6,089 bases of DNA, from contig JAHJXC010000050.1 in NCBI GenBank assembly GCA_018827845.1, positions 1-6,089 of the forward strand, in the 5' to 3' direction. The notes under the pieces were generated by a model. The model saw nothing but the letters and a program-made list of their open reading frames with translations, did not search any database and was not told where the DNA came from. This document shows positions 1 through 5,419 of this stretch, piece after piece (position 1 is the stretch's first letter; each line of letters starts with the position of its first letter). The position numbers and the translations under genes are program-made. This DNA comes from Patescibacteria group bacterium (GTDB lineage: Bacteria > Patescibacteriota > Minisyncoccia > UBA9983).

Positions 1-575
1 CAAAATCAGAAGGTAATTTTATTACACTTAATATTTTGAAAGAAAAAAATTTTAATCCCCTTTCCTACCGGTTTTTTGTTTTGAGTTCTCATTACAGAAA
101 ACCATTGAATTTTTCCTGGCAGGCGATGGAAGCAGGGCAGCGAGGATTGGAACATCTATATAACCAAATCTCAAATCTCAAATCTCAAATCTCAAAAACC
201 GGAAATATTAATTCTGATTTTAAAAAAAAGTTTTTAGAAAAAATTAATGATGATCTGAATACTCCTAAGGCGCTGGCTGTAGTCCAGGAAATTTTAAAAT
301 CTCGTCTGATTACTGATGACTGCAAACTGGCTACTATTTTAGATTTTGATAAAGTTTTGGGATTAAAAATAAAAGAATCCTTGGCGCCGGCAAAAATTCC
401 GGAGAAAGTGAAAAAATTGGCTCACAGGCGCGAATTGGCGCGCCAATCAAGAAACTGGCAGCAAGCTGACAAACTCCGTAAACAAATCCGCAAACTCGGC
501 TATGAAATAGAAGATACCAAAGAAGGATATAATTTTACTCCTGTCAAGGTTGATTTGTCTTTGATTATGCTATAA
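1..575 (+). CDS. cysS: Cysteinyl-tRNA synthetase, C-terminal part (5' truncated by window edge)
   Basis: CysRS is a cytoplasmic class I synthetase that activates cysteine with ATP and charges tRNA-Cys. The frame is open from base 3 and begins with K-S-E-G-N-F-I-T-L, the end of the KMSKS ATP-binding loop; bases 1-2 (CA) fit the preceding Ser codon. 'LSYRFFVLSSHYRKPLNFSW' is the usual helical segment after KMSKS. Next come the DALR-type region (LEHLYNQ, then DDLNTPKALAV) and the C-terminal 'RRELARQSRNWQQADKLRKQI' and 'GYEIEDTKEG' signatures. About 190 residues follow KMSKS, as expected for a roughly 460-residue enzyme. The TTG at 36 is internal and not a start. The loop before DDLNTP is encoded by a heptamer repeat. 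The stop TAA (573-575) lies inside a promoter -10 box for dnaB, 14 bp upstream of the dnaB ATG. The family call is firm. Confidence 0.95.
   Translation, partial: KSEGNFITLNILKEKNFNPLSYRFFVLSSHYRKPLNFSWQAMEAGQRGLEHLYNQISNLKSQISKTGNINSDFKKKFLEKINDDLNTPKALAVVQEILKSRLITDDCKLATILDFDKVLGLKIKESLAPAKIPEKVKKLAHRRELARQSRNWQQADKLRKQIRKLGYEIEDTKEGYNFTPVKVDLSLIML
166..196. repeat. Heptamer tandem repeat (AAATCTC)x4 inside cysS
   Basis: Four perfect head-to-tail copies of AAATCTC (166-172, 173-179, 180-186, 187-193) are followed by a partial AAA. Because 7 is not a multiple of 3, the copies are read in successive frames and give QISNLKSQIS, a hydrophilic stretch. It lies in the variable loop between the LEHLY helix and the conserved DDLNTP motif of CysRS, where length change should be tolerated. 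One copy gained or lost would shift the frame; only changes of three copies keep it. Confidence 0.85.
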
Positions 576-576
576 T
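550..576 (+). promoter_or_regulatory. Extended -10 promoter for dnaB, overlapping the cysS stop
   Basis: TGCTATAAT at 568-576 is a perfect extended -10 (TGn plus TATAAT). A -35-like TTGATT lies at 550-555 with a short 15-bp spacer, which an extended -10 can tolerate. Transcription would start near 583, leaving a leader of only about 7 nt before the dnaB ATG at 590, where no Shine-Dalgarno is visible. The -10 is made from the last cysS codons (Met-Leu-stop). Confidence 0.6.
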
Positions 577-589
577 AAAAAGCGTCTTT

Positions 590-1975
590 ATGGAAAAAGA
601 GATCTCAAAAAGCAATATCAGGATTCCTCCCCATGATTTGGAAGTGGAAAAATCGGTTCTGGGCGCTTTAATGCTGGATGCCAATGCTATGAACATAGTG
701 GTTGATATTATAAAACCCGAAGATTTCTACGACCACAAGCATACTGCCATTTATGAAGCCATGCTGGAGCTCTATGAAAAAAGAGAGCCCATTGATATTC
801 TTTCTGTTTCCTCCCGGCTTAAGGAAAAAAAATTAACCAAGCAGGCAGGAGGCAGCGCTTATCTGACAGAGCTGGCAAACAGCGTGGCTACCAGCGCCAA
901 TGTCAAGCATTATGCGGAACTCGTGCGCAAGAAAAAAATCTTGAGAGACCTTATAGAATCTTCGTCACATATTTCCCATCTCGGCTATAATGAAGAAGAA
1001 GATATAGAACTGGTTCTGGACGAAGCGGAAAGAAAAATCTTCAGTATTGCCAGATATTCTATCAAACAAAAATTCCAGAGCGTGAAAAGCGCTCTTGCTG
1101 AAGCATGGGAAAGAATTGACCGGCTCCATAAATCCAGCGATGAGATAAGAGGGATTGCCACCGGGTTTTCAGGATTGGACAACCTTTTGGCTGGTTTGCA
1201 AAAATCAGATTTAATAATTTTGGCAGCCAGGCCTTCCATGGGAAAAACAGCTCTTGCTTTGGATATTGCGCGCAATGTTGCTAAAAAAGGAAAGGCAGTC
1301 GGTGTATTTAGTTTGGAAATGTCTTCCCAGCAGTTAGTTGACCGATTATTGGCTGCAGAAGCAAAAGTAGATTCCTGGAAACTCAGGACAGGCCGACTTT
1401 CCAGGGACGAAGATTTTGCTAAAATCAGCATGGCTCTTGACACGCTTTCCCGGTCTCCAATTTTTATTGATGACGAACCTTCTAAAAATATTCTTCAGAT
1501 GCGCGCCATGGCGCGAAGACTGCAATCAGAGCAAGCAGAACAAGGCGGCCTGGGGCTTATTATTGTAGACTATATCCAGTTAATTACGCCAAGGCAAAAA
1601 GTTGAGAACGCTGTCCAGCAGATGACTGAGGTATCACGCTCCTTAAAAGCTCTGGCAAAAGAACTTGATGTGCCTGTTCTGGCCATTTCCCAGCTTTCAA
1701 GGGCAGTTGAATCACGGCATGATAAAAGGCCTAAACTTCATGATTTGCGCGATTCCGGCAGTATTGAACAGGATGCTGACGTGGTTATGTTTATTTATAG
1801 GGAGGACAGATATAGAAACAGCGATGATGAAGCGAACTTGAATATTGCTTTGTCAGAGGCAGAGATATTAATAGAAAAACACCGAAATGGCCCCATTGGA
1901 AAAGTTAGACTGCATTTTCATCCTCAAAAAATTACTTTCACCAGCATAGAAAAAGGCGATTTCGGGCAACTTTAG
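590..1975 (+). CDS. dnaB: Replicative DNA helicase DnaB
   Basis: DnaB is the hexameric 5'-3' helicase that unwinds DNA at the replication fork and interacts with primase. The 461-residue length is normal for the family and there is no intein. The N-terminal domain (about 10-113) opens with 'RIPPHDLEVEKSVLGALMLD'. A linker leads to the RecA-type motor from about 185 (GIATGFSGLDNLLAGL). Visible motifs are Walker A ARPSMGKT (213-220), the catalytic-Glu segment SLEMS (E243), Walker B IIVDY (324-328), AISQLSRAVE (365-374), DLRDSGSIEQDADVVMFIYRED (385-406) and the C-terminal KHRNGPIGKV with K430/R432 in the arginine-finger region. ATG 590 is chosen because the conserved N-terminus follows at once. 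No Shine-Dalgarno precedes it, and the promoter in the cysS terminus suggests near-leaderless expression. Downstream, 65 bp with a large palindrome separates it from recR. Confidence 0.97.
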   Translation: MEKEISKSNIRIPPHDLEVEKSVLGALMLDANAMNIVVDIIKPEDFYDHKHTAIYEAMLELYEKREPIDILSVSSRLKEKKLTKQAGGSAYLTELANSVATSANVKHYAELVRKKKILRDLIESSSHISHLGYNEEEDIELVLDEAERKIFSIARYSIKQKFQSVKSALAEAWERIDRLHKSSDEIRGIATGFSGLDNLLAGLQKSDLIILAARPSMGKTALALDIARNVAKKGKAVGVFSLEMSSQQLVDRLLAAEAKVDSWKLRTGRLSRDEDFAKISMALDTLSRSPIFIDDEPSKNILQMRAMARRLQSEQAEQGGLGLIIVDYIQLITPRQKVENAVQQMTEVSRSLKALAKELDVPVLAISQLSRAVESRHDKRPKLHDLRDSGSIEQDADVVMFIYREDRYRNSDDEANLNIALSEAEILIEKHRNGPIGKVRLHFHPQKITFTSIEKGDFGQL

Positions 1976-1977
1976 TA

Positions 1978-2029
1978 TAAACGACTTACGATGTCGTTTG
2001 GTGAACCAAACGACATCGTAAGTCGTTTA
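1978..2029. repeat. 52-bp near-perfect nested palindrome between dnaB and recR
   Basis: The arms 1978-2002 and 2005-2029 are exact reverse complements (25 bp), separated by a 2-nt centre (GA). Each arm also contains its own smaller inverted repeat: AAACGAC 1979-1985 with GTCGTTT 1993-1999 (7-nt loop), and AAACGAC 2008-2014 with GTCGTTT 2022-2028 (7-nt loop). The locus can therefore form one long hairpin or two short ones. It starts 3 nt after the dnaB stop and ends 11 nt before the recR ATG. No T-tract follows on either strand, so it is not a typical intrinsic terminator. A REP-like or miniature mobile palindrome, an mRNA processing site or a protein-binding site are all possible. Confidence 0.9.
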
Positions 2030-2040
2030 AGCAGTCATTT

Positions 2041-2640
2041 ATGTTTAATAGACTTATTGAAATATTTTTGAAATTTCCAGGCATTGGACCAAGGCAAGCA
2101 AAAAGGTTTGCCTATTTTCTTGCTGGGCAGGACGCAAAATTTCTCAAAGATTTTGCAGATAATATCTTGGAAATAAAAAAGGATATAAAACAATGTGATT
2201 CATGCTTCAGGTTTTATGCCGGACCTCAATGTGAAATCTGTTCTAATATAAACCGCGACAAAAATCTGCTTATGATTGTTGAAAAAGACGTTGATCTGGA
2301 AAATATTGAAAAAGCCGGGATTTATAATGGAAAATATTTTGTTTTAGGCGGCACACTTTCCTTAACTAATAGCAAGAATCCGCCGGCTGGCGGACTTCGC
2401 TTTAAAGAATTATTCAATAAAGTCCAAAAGGCAAAACCATTAGAAATTATTCTGGCTACAAGCGCAACAGCAGAAGGAGAAAACACATCTCTCTATATAG
2501 AAAAAATTCTAGAACCCCTTCGACAATCTCAGGGCAAGCATATCAAAATAACAAGATTGGGTAGAGGACTTTCCACGGGCACAGAACTGGAATACAGCGA
2601 CAGCCAAACCATTTCCAATGCCTTAAAAAACAGAAAGTAG
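2041..2640 (+). CDS. recR: Recombination mediator protein RecR
   Basis: RecR works with RecO, and in some bacteria RecF, to load RecA onto SSB-coated DNA during gap repair. The 199-residue length is standard. In order: a helix-hairpin-helix region (KFPGIGPRQAKRFAYFL, 11-27); a four-Cys zinc finger (C52, C55, C64, C67); and a Toprim domain from about 76 (LLMIVEKDVDLENIEKAG, then YNGKYFVLGGTLS). Conserved family segments follow as EIILATSATAEGENTSLYIE (135-154) and TRLGRGLSTGTELEYSD (171-187). ATG 2041 is the only usable start: the frame has no start codon between it and an upstream stop at 2002-2004. Compared from memory with Bacillus RecR there are small extra segments at about 111-118 and 160-167, both encoded by palindromic repeat-like DNA. 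No Shine-Dalgarno is visible. Its stop is 1 bp from the rplU stop on the opposite strand. Confidence 0.96.
   Translation: MFNRLIEIFLKFPGIGPRQAKRFAYFLAGQDAKFLKDFADNILEIKKDIKQCDSCFRFYAGPQCEICSNINRDKNLLMIVEKDVDLENIEKAGIYNGKYFVLGGTLSLTNSKNPPAGGLRFKELFNKVQKAKPLEIILATSATAEGENTSLYIEKILEPLRQSQGKHIKITRLGRGLSTGTELEYSDSQTISNALKNRK
2379..2394. repeat. TCCGCC-n4-GGCGGA palindrome inside recR
   Basis: Perfect 6-bp arms TCCGCC (2379-2384) and GGCGGA (2389-2394) flank GGCT. With a bulge, the hairpin can be extended by AAG 2374-2376 pairing with CTT 2395-2397. It encodes NPPAGGL in the Toprim loop after GGTLS, a stretch about two residues longer than I recall for Bacillus RecR. A related palindrome occurs in neighbouring rplU. 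Confidence 0.75.
2515..2538. repeat. REP-like element (CCCTTCGACAATCTCAGGGC type) inserted in frame in recR
   Basis: CCCTTCGACAATCTCAGGGC at 2516-2535 differs by one base from a CCCTTCGACAAGCTCAGGGC repeat that I recall as dispersed in many bacterial genomes. CCCT (2516-2519) and AGGG (2531-2534) are inverted. It encodes PLRQSQGK, where other RecR proteins have a direct 'LKPSGIKLSR'-like junction, so about six extra residues coincide with the element. Recognition of the element is from memory and unverified. Confidence 0.6.
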
Positions 2641-2641
2641 T

Positions 2642-2965
2642 TTATTTTATGTCAGTTATTGTAATTTTGGTATAATTTTGCCTGTGTCCTTTTTTGACTC
2701 TGTAGCGCACTTTGGGTTTGTATTTAAGAACAGTTATTTTTTTGCCTCTTATATCTCCTTCCACTTTGGCTGTAACTTTTGCTCCTTGAACAACAGGGGT
2801 GCCAATTTTTACTCCGCCTCCGGCGGAATCTCCATCAATAACTAATAGCACGTCATTAAAAACAACAGAATCTCCTTCTGTTTTGATTTTTTCTATTTTT
2901 AGCGTCTCCCCTATTTTTACCAAATATTGTTTTCCGCCAGTTTGAATTACTGCAAGTTTAGACAT
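2642..2965 (-). CDS. rplU: 50S ribosomal protein L21 (bL21)
   Basis: bL21 binds 23S rRNA in the large subunit. The 107 residues are close to the usual length of about 103. Diagnostic segments are the start 'MSKLAVIQTGGKQYLV', 'VLLVIDGD', 'VKIGTPVVQGAKV' (about 53-65) and 'KITVLKYKPKVRYRVKKGHRQNYTKITITDI' at the C-terminus, including the GHRQ signature. The segment GDSAGGGVKIG holds about four extra residues where E. coli has GEEVKIG; they are encoded by a TCCGCC...GGCGGA palindrome. The ATG at 2965 (minus strand) is fixed by the conserved N-terminus. It lies 11 bp after the rmuC stop in the same direction, with no properly spaced Shine-Dalgarno (a GGAGG is present but 22 nt away, inside rmuC). 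L21 is usually followed by L27 (rpmA); here it ends the string and meets recR convergently. Confidence 0.97.
   Translation of the reverse strand: MSKLAVIQTGGKQYLVKIGETLKIEKIKTEGDSVVFNDVLLVIDGDSAGGGVKIGTPVVQGAKVTAKVEGDIRGKKITVLKYKPKVRYRVKKGHRQNYTKITITDIK
2813..2827. repeat. TCCGCC-n3-GGCGGA palindrome inside rplU
   Basis: Perfect 6-bp arms 2813-2818 (TCCGCC) and 2822-2827 (GGCGGA) flank TCC. Read on the minus strand it encodes SAGGG, which matches an apparent four-residue insertion in a surface loop of L21. The arms are identical to those of the recR palindrome at 2379-2394. Confidence 0.75.
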
Positions 2966-2970
2966 ACTTA

Positions 2971-3002
2971 ATTATCTTATTCCATTTCCTCCGGTTTGTC
3001 CA
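2971..3002 (-). promoter_or_regulatory. Possible promoter for rplU at the end of rmuC (weak)
   Basis: On the minus strand TGGACA (3002-2997, one mismatch to TTGACA) lies 17 bp upstream of TAAGAT (2979-2974). The overlapping GATAAT (2976-2971) and TGG-AATAAG (2984-2976) are alternative -10s. Any of these would start transcription within a few bases of the rplU ATG. The match is weak and rplU could simply be cotranscribed with rmuC. Confidence 0.25.
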
Positions 3003-4017
3003 GCATCTGCGCTTCTGATCCGACGGCATCGCCGGTGATGCGCAAGACATCTTTATCTATTTTCTGAAACTCCTTGTAAGAATTGTTGTAGGTGTTCACT
3101 GTGGCAGCCAGATTCACTCCCAATTTTTTCATAAATTGCTCATAACCTCCCAAATGCCTACCCAAATCTTCCACCCTTTTGCGAATCTCTTTGGCAGATT
3201 CCTCAATCTGCAGTGCCCTTAATCCTTGCAGAACCGTCTGTAAATAGGCCATCAGGGTTGTCGGGGAAACAATAATGACATGCCTTTGACGAAAAGCGTA
3301 TTCAACTAAATCCCGCGTGTTGCTTTTGACTGCGCCCACCTGGTTTATCAGCAAATCATAATAAATCGCCTCAGAAGGAATAAACATAAAGGCATAATCC
3401 AGAGTTCCCTCTTTTGGCTTTATATATTTCGCTGTTTCGTCAATCCTGTTTTTCAAATCCTGTTTGAATAATTTTTCAAACTCTTCGCGCTCTGATTGGC
3501 TCTTCGCCTCAAGCATCCTGTTGTAATTTTCCAGAGAAAATTTTGAATCTATGGCGAGCATTTTATCCTTATCAAGAAAAAGCACGGCATCTGCCTTGTC
3601 CCCATCCTTGAACTCATATTGCATCTGATATCTTCCCGGAGGAAGGAAATTCTGCAGTTCAGTTTCAAGATGATATTCGCCAAAAGTGCCTCTCTGCTTG
3701 GGATTGGTCAGAATGTCCTGAAATTTATTTAACTGGTCAGTAAAATTGACCACCTGTTTGGTTTTTTCATCTAGTTTGACTAATCGTTCAGTAACATCGC
3801 GGATAATCTTGGCGCTTTCGCTGAATTGGTACTGGATTGCTTTTGTTGATTCGCCTAATTTTGAATCAAGGGTACCCCTTATTTCCTTCATCTGTTCGTG
3901 AAGCATTAAAATTGACTCATCGCCTTTTTTAGGTCTGCGCGCTAAAAACCAAAAGGCAATACCTCCTCCAAAAATACCGATAATCAAAAAAATAACAGCT
4001 AAAACAATCTGATTCAT
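2977..4017 (-). CDS. rmuC: RmuC family protein (membrane-anchored, nuclease-fold DNA maintenance protein)
   Basis: RmuC proteins limit DNA inversion and rearrangement in E. coli and are predicted to carry a PD-(D/E)xK nuclease-like core. The N-terminus has one transmembrane helix (about 4-26) followed by RRPKK, so the body should be cytoplasmic. A charged helical, probably coiled-coil stretch covers about 35-105. The RmuC core runs from about 106: NPKQRGTFGEYHLETEL (E114), KADAVLFL (D143), LAIDSKFSLENY (D157-x-K159, nuclease-like), YAFMFIPSEAIYYDLL and RHVIIVSPTTLMAYLQTVL. At 346 residues it is shorter than E. coli RmuC (about 475), with most of the reduction apparently in the coiled coil. 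Its ATG overlaps the stop of the upstream 7-helix protein gene by 4 bp (ATGA), implying translational coupling. The stop is 11 bp before rplU. The family call is firm; its biochemical activity is poorly defined. Confidence 0.93.
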   Translation of the reverse strand: MNQIVLAVIFLIIGIFGGGIAFWFLARRPKKGDESILMLHEQMKEIRGTLDSKLGESTKAIQYQFSESAKIIRDVTERLVKLDEKTKQVVNFTDQLNKFQDILTNPKQRGTFGEYHLETELQNFLPPGRYQMQYEFKDGDKADAVLFLDKDKMLAIDSKFSLENYNRMLEAKSQSEREEFEKLFKQDLKNRIDETAKYIKPKEGTLDYAFMFIPSEAIYYDLLINQVGAVKSNTRDLVEYAFRQRHVIIVSPTTLMAYLQTVLQGLRALQIEESAKEIRKRVEDLGRHLGGYEQFMKKLGVNLAATVNTYNNSYKEFQKIDKDVLRITGDAVGSEAQMLDKPEEME

Positions 4018-4697
4018 TGAATTTCTCTCTTTTTAGGAATCAAAAATGGAATAATAAATATAGTAGTGCCCAGAAAAACAAAAATAAATGACAAAAGAAC
4101 CATAGTGTAATTATAAGCTATATAGTAAATAAAAGACGAGCCCATTAAAACCGCTCCGCTTGTAATTAAAACGGATTTTAATTTTTCAATAAAAGTAATC
4201 TCTTGAGGCCAATTTTTTAAAAGAATATATATCCACAAAATTACCAAGAAGATTATATGCAAAGAAATAATTGTTCCAGAGATTAAATTGCCATTCCAAA
4301 TAATAAATCCGTTATGAAAAATTGTAGGCAGACGCATATTAAAAATTTGAACAAGAACAGTTATCAAAGCCAAAAACAAGAAAAAAATTGTCATTGATCT
4401 AATTTTTTGAGCAGAGAAACATAAAATTTCAAAAACCATTTTCCAAATAAAAATTACAGATAAAAACATAAAGGCAATAGCAAAATTATATCCCCAAGCC
4501 AAAACTCTTAAATTGTCCGGATAAATTAAATAAGGCAACCCAAAAGAAAGGTGGCAAAAAGTAAATAGAAAAAAGAAACTGGAGAGTCTTTTTATATACT
4601 GCTCTTTGATTCTGCGCTTTGCCCAAACTGTACGAATAACTAACCCTCCGACAAGGGAGAGAAGCGCTAGGATTAAGTGTAAAATCGCTGAAGTCAT
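4014..4697 (-). CDS. Seven-helix integral membrane protein of unknown function
   Basis: I do not recognise this 227-residue protein. Seven hydrophobic segments are visible at about 4-25, 38-58, 67-91, 101-121, 137-160, 173-193 and 197-220. Basic loops (AKRRIKEQYIKR at 26-37, QKIRS near 97-101, KNWPQ near 161, C-terminal KKREIQ) alternate with less charged ones. The positive-inside rule thus gives N-out/C-in, the topology of 7TM sensor modules found at the N-terminus of some histidine kinases. No kinase, output domain, transporter signature or catalytic motif is present, so that likeness concerns topology only. The ATG at 4697 lies 18 bp after the preceding acyltransferase gene, behind two TATAAT boxes. 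The gene ends in an ATGA overlap with rmuC, so the two proteins are probably made together; RmuC is itself membrane-anchored. It could be a sensor, a scaffold or a transport component. Confidence 0.8.
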   Translation of the reverse strand: MTSAILHLILALLSLVGGLVIRTVWAKRRIKEQYIKRLSSFFFLFTFCHLSFGLPYLIYPDNLRVLAWGYNFAIAFMFLSVIFIWKMVFEILCFSAQKIRSMTIFFLFLALITVLVQIFNMRLPTIFHNGFIIWNGNLISGTIISLHIIFLVILWIYILLKNWPQEITFIEKLKSVLITSGAVLMGSSFIYYIAYNYTMVLLSFIFVFLGTTIFIIPFLIPKKREIQ

Positions 4698-4706
4698 AAT
4701 ATATCT

Positions 4707-4723
4707 ATTATATTATTATACCA
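4707..4723 (-). promoter_or_regulatory. Extended -10 promoter for the 7-helix protein and rmuC, overlapping the acyltransferase stop
   Basis: On the minus strand TGGTATAAT (4723-4715) is a perfect extended -10 formed by the acyltransferase's last codons (Met-Val-stop, ATG GTA TAA). A second TATAAT follows at 4712-4707. Starts would fall near 4708 or 4700, giving leaders of about 11 or 3 nt before the ATG at 4697. No good -35 is seen. The layout mirrors the cysS/dnaB junction. Confidence 0.55.
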
Positions 4724-5381
4724 TTAATTCTCCTATTTCCTGTATCACTTTTTCTGCTTCCTTTTCAAGCGAGGCGTTGTTGAGATTATAAATCGGCTTG
4801 CCGATTTTGATGCGAATTTTGTGCTTGCCAAGCAGAAATCCGAGGAATGACATTTTAAAACTCCCAGAAATGCCGACTGGCACGACTGGAGCCCTGGTTT
4901 GTTGATGCAGAAACGCCACTCCCCTTTTACCTGGCTGTAAATTGCCGTCCTGAGTTCTCCTGCCTTCCGGATATATCCACACCTTATCTCTGTTTTTAAG
5001 GGCTTCTACGGCGTTTACAAGGGCCTTAAAAAGGTCTCCTCCAGTCTTGTCTATGGGAATTGAACCATTGATTCTTACATACCCTGCAGTAAGAAAATTC
5101 AAGGGAATTGGAAAAGGATTTATCCAGTTATAATACTGCCGCAAGGCCAGAAATCTTATTGGAAAAAATCCGCTGGGATAGAAACTGCGCCTGGGCATTG
5201 ATGCTGCGGAAATTGGGCCGTCAATATAGGAAGCGTGATTGGAAGCAAAAATCACCCCTTTATCCTCCAAGCCTTTTAAGTTTTCCTGGCCTTCAATCTT
5301 ATAATTGGCAAAAAACTTTAGACTCAAATAAATGGGCCAGTAAGTAAACGCCTGAAATATCTTTGCAATTTTCACTATCAT
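4716..5381 (-). CDS. PlsC-type 1-acyl-sn-glycerol-3-phosphate acyltransferase (LPLAT family)
   Basis: Members transfer an acyl group from acyl-ACP, acyl-CoA or similar donors to lysophosphatidic acid or related lysolipids at the inner face of the membrane. All four LPLAT blocks are visible in 221 residues: block I NHASYID (N48, H49, D54, the H-x4-D catalytic pair), block II GSIPID (106-111, with the usual Arg replaced by Lys-112), block III YPEGRRT (137-143, E139, G140, R141) and block IV APVVPVGISG (164-173). A hydrophobic N-terminal helix (about 9-25) should seat the enzyme on the membrane. The ATG at 5381 is supported by this helix and by the usual distance to block I. The gene follows a terminator and an 80-bp gap, so it probably heads a transcript through the 7-helix protein, rmuC and perhaps rplU. 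Its actual substrate is unknown. A second, more divergent acyltransferase lies just upstream. Confidence 0.92.
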   Translation of the reverse strand: MIVKIAKIFQAFTYWPIYLSLKFFANYKIEGQENLKGLEDKGVIFASNHASYIDGPISAASMPRRSFYPSGFFPIRFLALRQYYNWINPFPIPLNFLTAGYVRINGSIPIDKTGGDLFKALVNAVEALKNRDKVWIYPEGRRTQDGNLQPGKRGVAFLHQQTRAPVVPVGISGSFKMSFLGFLLGKHKIRIKIGKPIYNLNNASLEKEAEKVIQEIGELMV

Positions 5382-5386
5382 AACTC

Positions 5387-5392
5387 AATATA
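5387..5392 (-). promoter_or_regulatory. Possible -10 box for the canonical acyltransferase gene
   Basis: TATATT (minus strand, 5392-5387) lies 5 bp before the ATG at 5381 and would start transcription at or next to the start codon. TTGTGT (5413-5408) at a 15-bp spacing is a weak -35 candidate. Some promoter is expected here because a terminator lies just upstream, but the AT-rich background makes the match weak. Confidence 0.3.
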
Positions 5393-5419
5393 TTTATTTT
5401 AATGATAACACAAATATGG

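Noticed and set aside
36..38. TTG as a start codon for a short plus-strand gene
   Set aside because: The frame continues upstream through the K-S-E-G-N end of the KMSKS motif, so this is the interior of cysS.
434..447. Perfect 14-bp palindrome ATTGGCGCGCCAAT in cysS
   Set aside because: It encodes the conserved ELARQS segment of CysRS, so protein constraint explains it; there is no sign of a wider element.
985..1443. Open frame of about 150 codons on the minus strand inside dnaB
   Set aside because: It lies wholly opposite the conserved DnaB coding sequence, resembles no known protein and is low-complexity Ser/Ala/Leu-rich, as expected of an antisense shadow.
1502..1515. Perfect 14-bp palindrome CGCGCCATGGCGCG in dnaB
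   Set aside because: It encodes RAMAR in the helicase core and looks coincidental; no second copy or insertion in the protein is apparent.
2625..2648. Weak AT-only hairpin across the recR/rplU junction as a bidirectional terminator
   Set aside because: The stem is A-T pairs closed by a single C-G pair, with a mismatch and no GC core, too unstable to call.
2988..2992. GGAGG (minus strand) as Shine-Dalgarno for rplU
   Set aside because: It is 22 nt from the ATG, far outside the working spacing, and lies within rmuC codons.
3026..3041. GCATC...GATGC hairpin near the 3' end of rmuC
   Set aside because: Short stem inside coding sequence, with no T-tract and more than 60 bp before rplU; not credible as a terminator or attenuator.
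3734..3752. TGGTCA-n7-TGACCA inverted repeat within rmuC
   Set aside because: Six-base arms inside a coding region, with no neighbouring promoter or protein-length anomaly; consistent with chance.
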